Positions 63,873 through 64,000 of a DNA stretch of 64,000 nucleotides are shown piece after piece (positions within the stretch are counted from its first letter, which is position 1; every line of letters begins with the position of its first letter). A program made the translations under genes and the position numbers. Location of the stretch: positions 62,001 to 126,000 of the forward strand of contig CAXSDP010000002.1 in NCBI GenBank assembly GCA_964235705.1. Direction: 5' to 3'. The notes below the pieces were generated by a model that had not been told where the DNA came from, ran no database searches, and worked only from the letters and a program-made list of their open reading frames with translations. Origin of the DNA: RH-AL1 sp964235705 (GTDB taxonomy: Bacteria > Pseudomonadota > Alphaproteobacteria > Rhizobiales > Beijerinckiaceae).

Positions 63873-64000
63873 ATGACGAAGGTCGGCGGCGGCGACTCGA
63901 AGAATACGCTCTACTGCTCGTTCTGCGGTAAGAGTCAGCACGAGGTGCGCAAGCTCATCGCGGGACCAACCGTGTTCATCTGCGACGAATGCGTCGAACT
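63873..64000 (+). CDS. clpX: ATP-dependent Clp protease ATP-binding subunit ClpX, 5' end only
   Basis: Unfoldase partner of ClpP. Only the first 42 codons are in the window. They hold the N-terminal zinc-binding domain with two Cys pairs: LYCSFCGKSQHEVRKLIAG and VFICDECVEL. ATG 63873 has GGAG nine bases upstream. Position after clpP is the standard order. The AAA+ part lies beyond the right edge. Confidence 0.97.
   Translation, partial: MTKVGGGDSKNTLYCSFCGKSQHEVRKLIAGPTVFICDECVE

Overview
The window is about 68% GC (estimated by eye) and reads as the core chromosome of an alphaproteobacterium of the order Hyphomicrobiales (Rhizobiales), most likely in the Methylobacteriaceae/Beijerinckiaceae/Lichenihabitans neighbourhood. 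The evidence is gene order: pcm–tolC–popZ-like–valS, AI-2E permease–hdaA beside purM–purN–ndk, thrB–rnhA, queA–tgt–PPIases–coaD–gyrA, cbp3–DUF177–plsX–fabH–ihfA–merR–tRNA-Pro with bamE divergent, ribB–aroC–fabI, clpS–clpA and tig–clpP–clpX. There are no insertion sequences, integrases, CRISPR arrays, phage genes or rRNA genes. Three runs of exactly 100 N (8852-8951, 27002-27101, 55115-55214) are assembly gaps. One lies inside gyrA and one removes the 3' end of hspQ.

Layout. 1-7.8 kb: translation (valS), polar organisation (PopZ-like), outer-membrane export (TolC) and isoaspartate repair, then small envelope proteins. 8-15 kb: EcsC-like protein, DnaA-inactivation factor HdaA, a permease, purine synthesis (purM, purN), ndk and small unknowns. 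15-25 kb: ABC-F ATPase, AsmA-like protein, thrB, rnhA, queuosine pathway (queA, tgt), two cyclophilins. 25-31 kb: coaD, gyrA, a small operon of unknown genes with one interrupted reading frame, a sulfotransferase-like gene, tRNA-Pro. 30-36 kb: fatty-acid/phospholipid synthesis (plsX, fabH) with IHF-alpha, a MerR regulator, DUF177, the cytochrome bc1 chaperone and BamE. 36-44 kb: ribB, a phosphodiester glycosidase, a spore-photolyase-like radical SAM protein, aroC, fabI, an ECF sigma/anti-sigma pair, ygfZ. 44-51 kb: ClpA/ClpS protease arm, phasin, D,D-carboxypeptidase with SPOR domain, J-domain membrane protein. 51-64 kb: DUF1489, GST, a degenerate adenylate-forming protein, IalB, HspQ, nnrDE, OpgC with an overlapping SGNH hydrolase, a multicopper oxidase fold lacking its type-1 copper ligands, tRNA-Leu, and tig–clpP–clpX.

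How genes work together. Protein quality control is unusually concentrated here (ClpA, ClpS, ClpP, ClpX, trigger factor, two cyclophilins, HspQ, Pcm, J-domain protein). Envelope assembly and remodelling is the second theme (TolC, BamE, AsmA, carboxypeptidase, OpgC/SGNH, IalB).

The most unusual signal is not a gene but a recurring pattern. Imperfect tandem arrays of a 14-16 bp unit, often with a CTTGG or CCTCACC core, sit within about 130 bp of translation starts, or inside the first codons, at about ten unrelated loci. Two arrays 20 kb apart share a perfect 16-mer. Because many units are 15 bp, arrays inside genes read as pentapeptide repeats (FabI, SGNH hydrolase, possibly BamE). This looks like a dispersed minisatellite family that seeds leaders and N-terminal extensions. 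No complete new multi-gene system was found.
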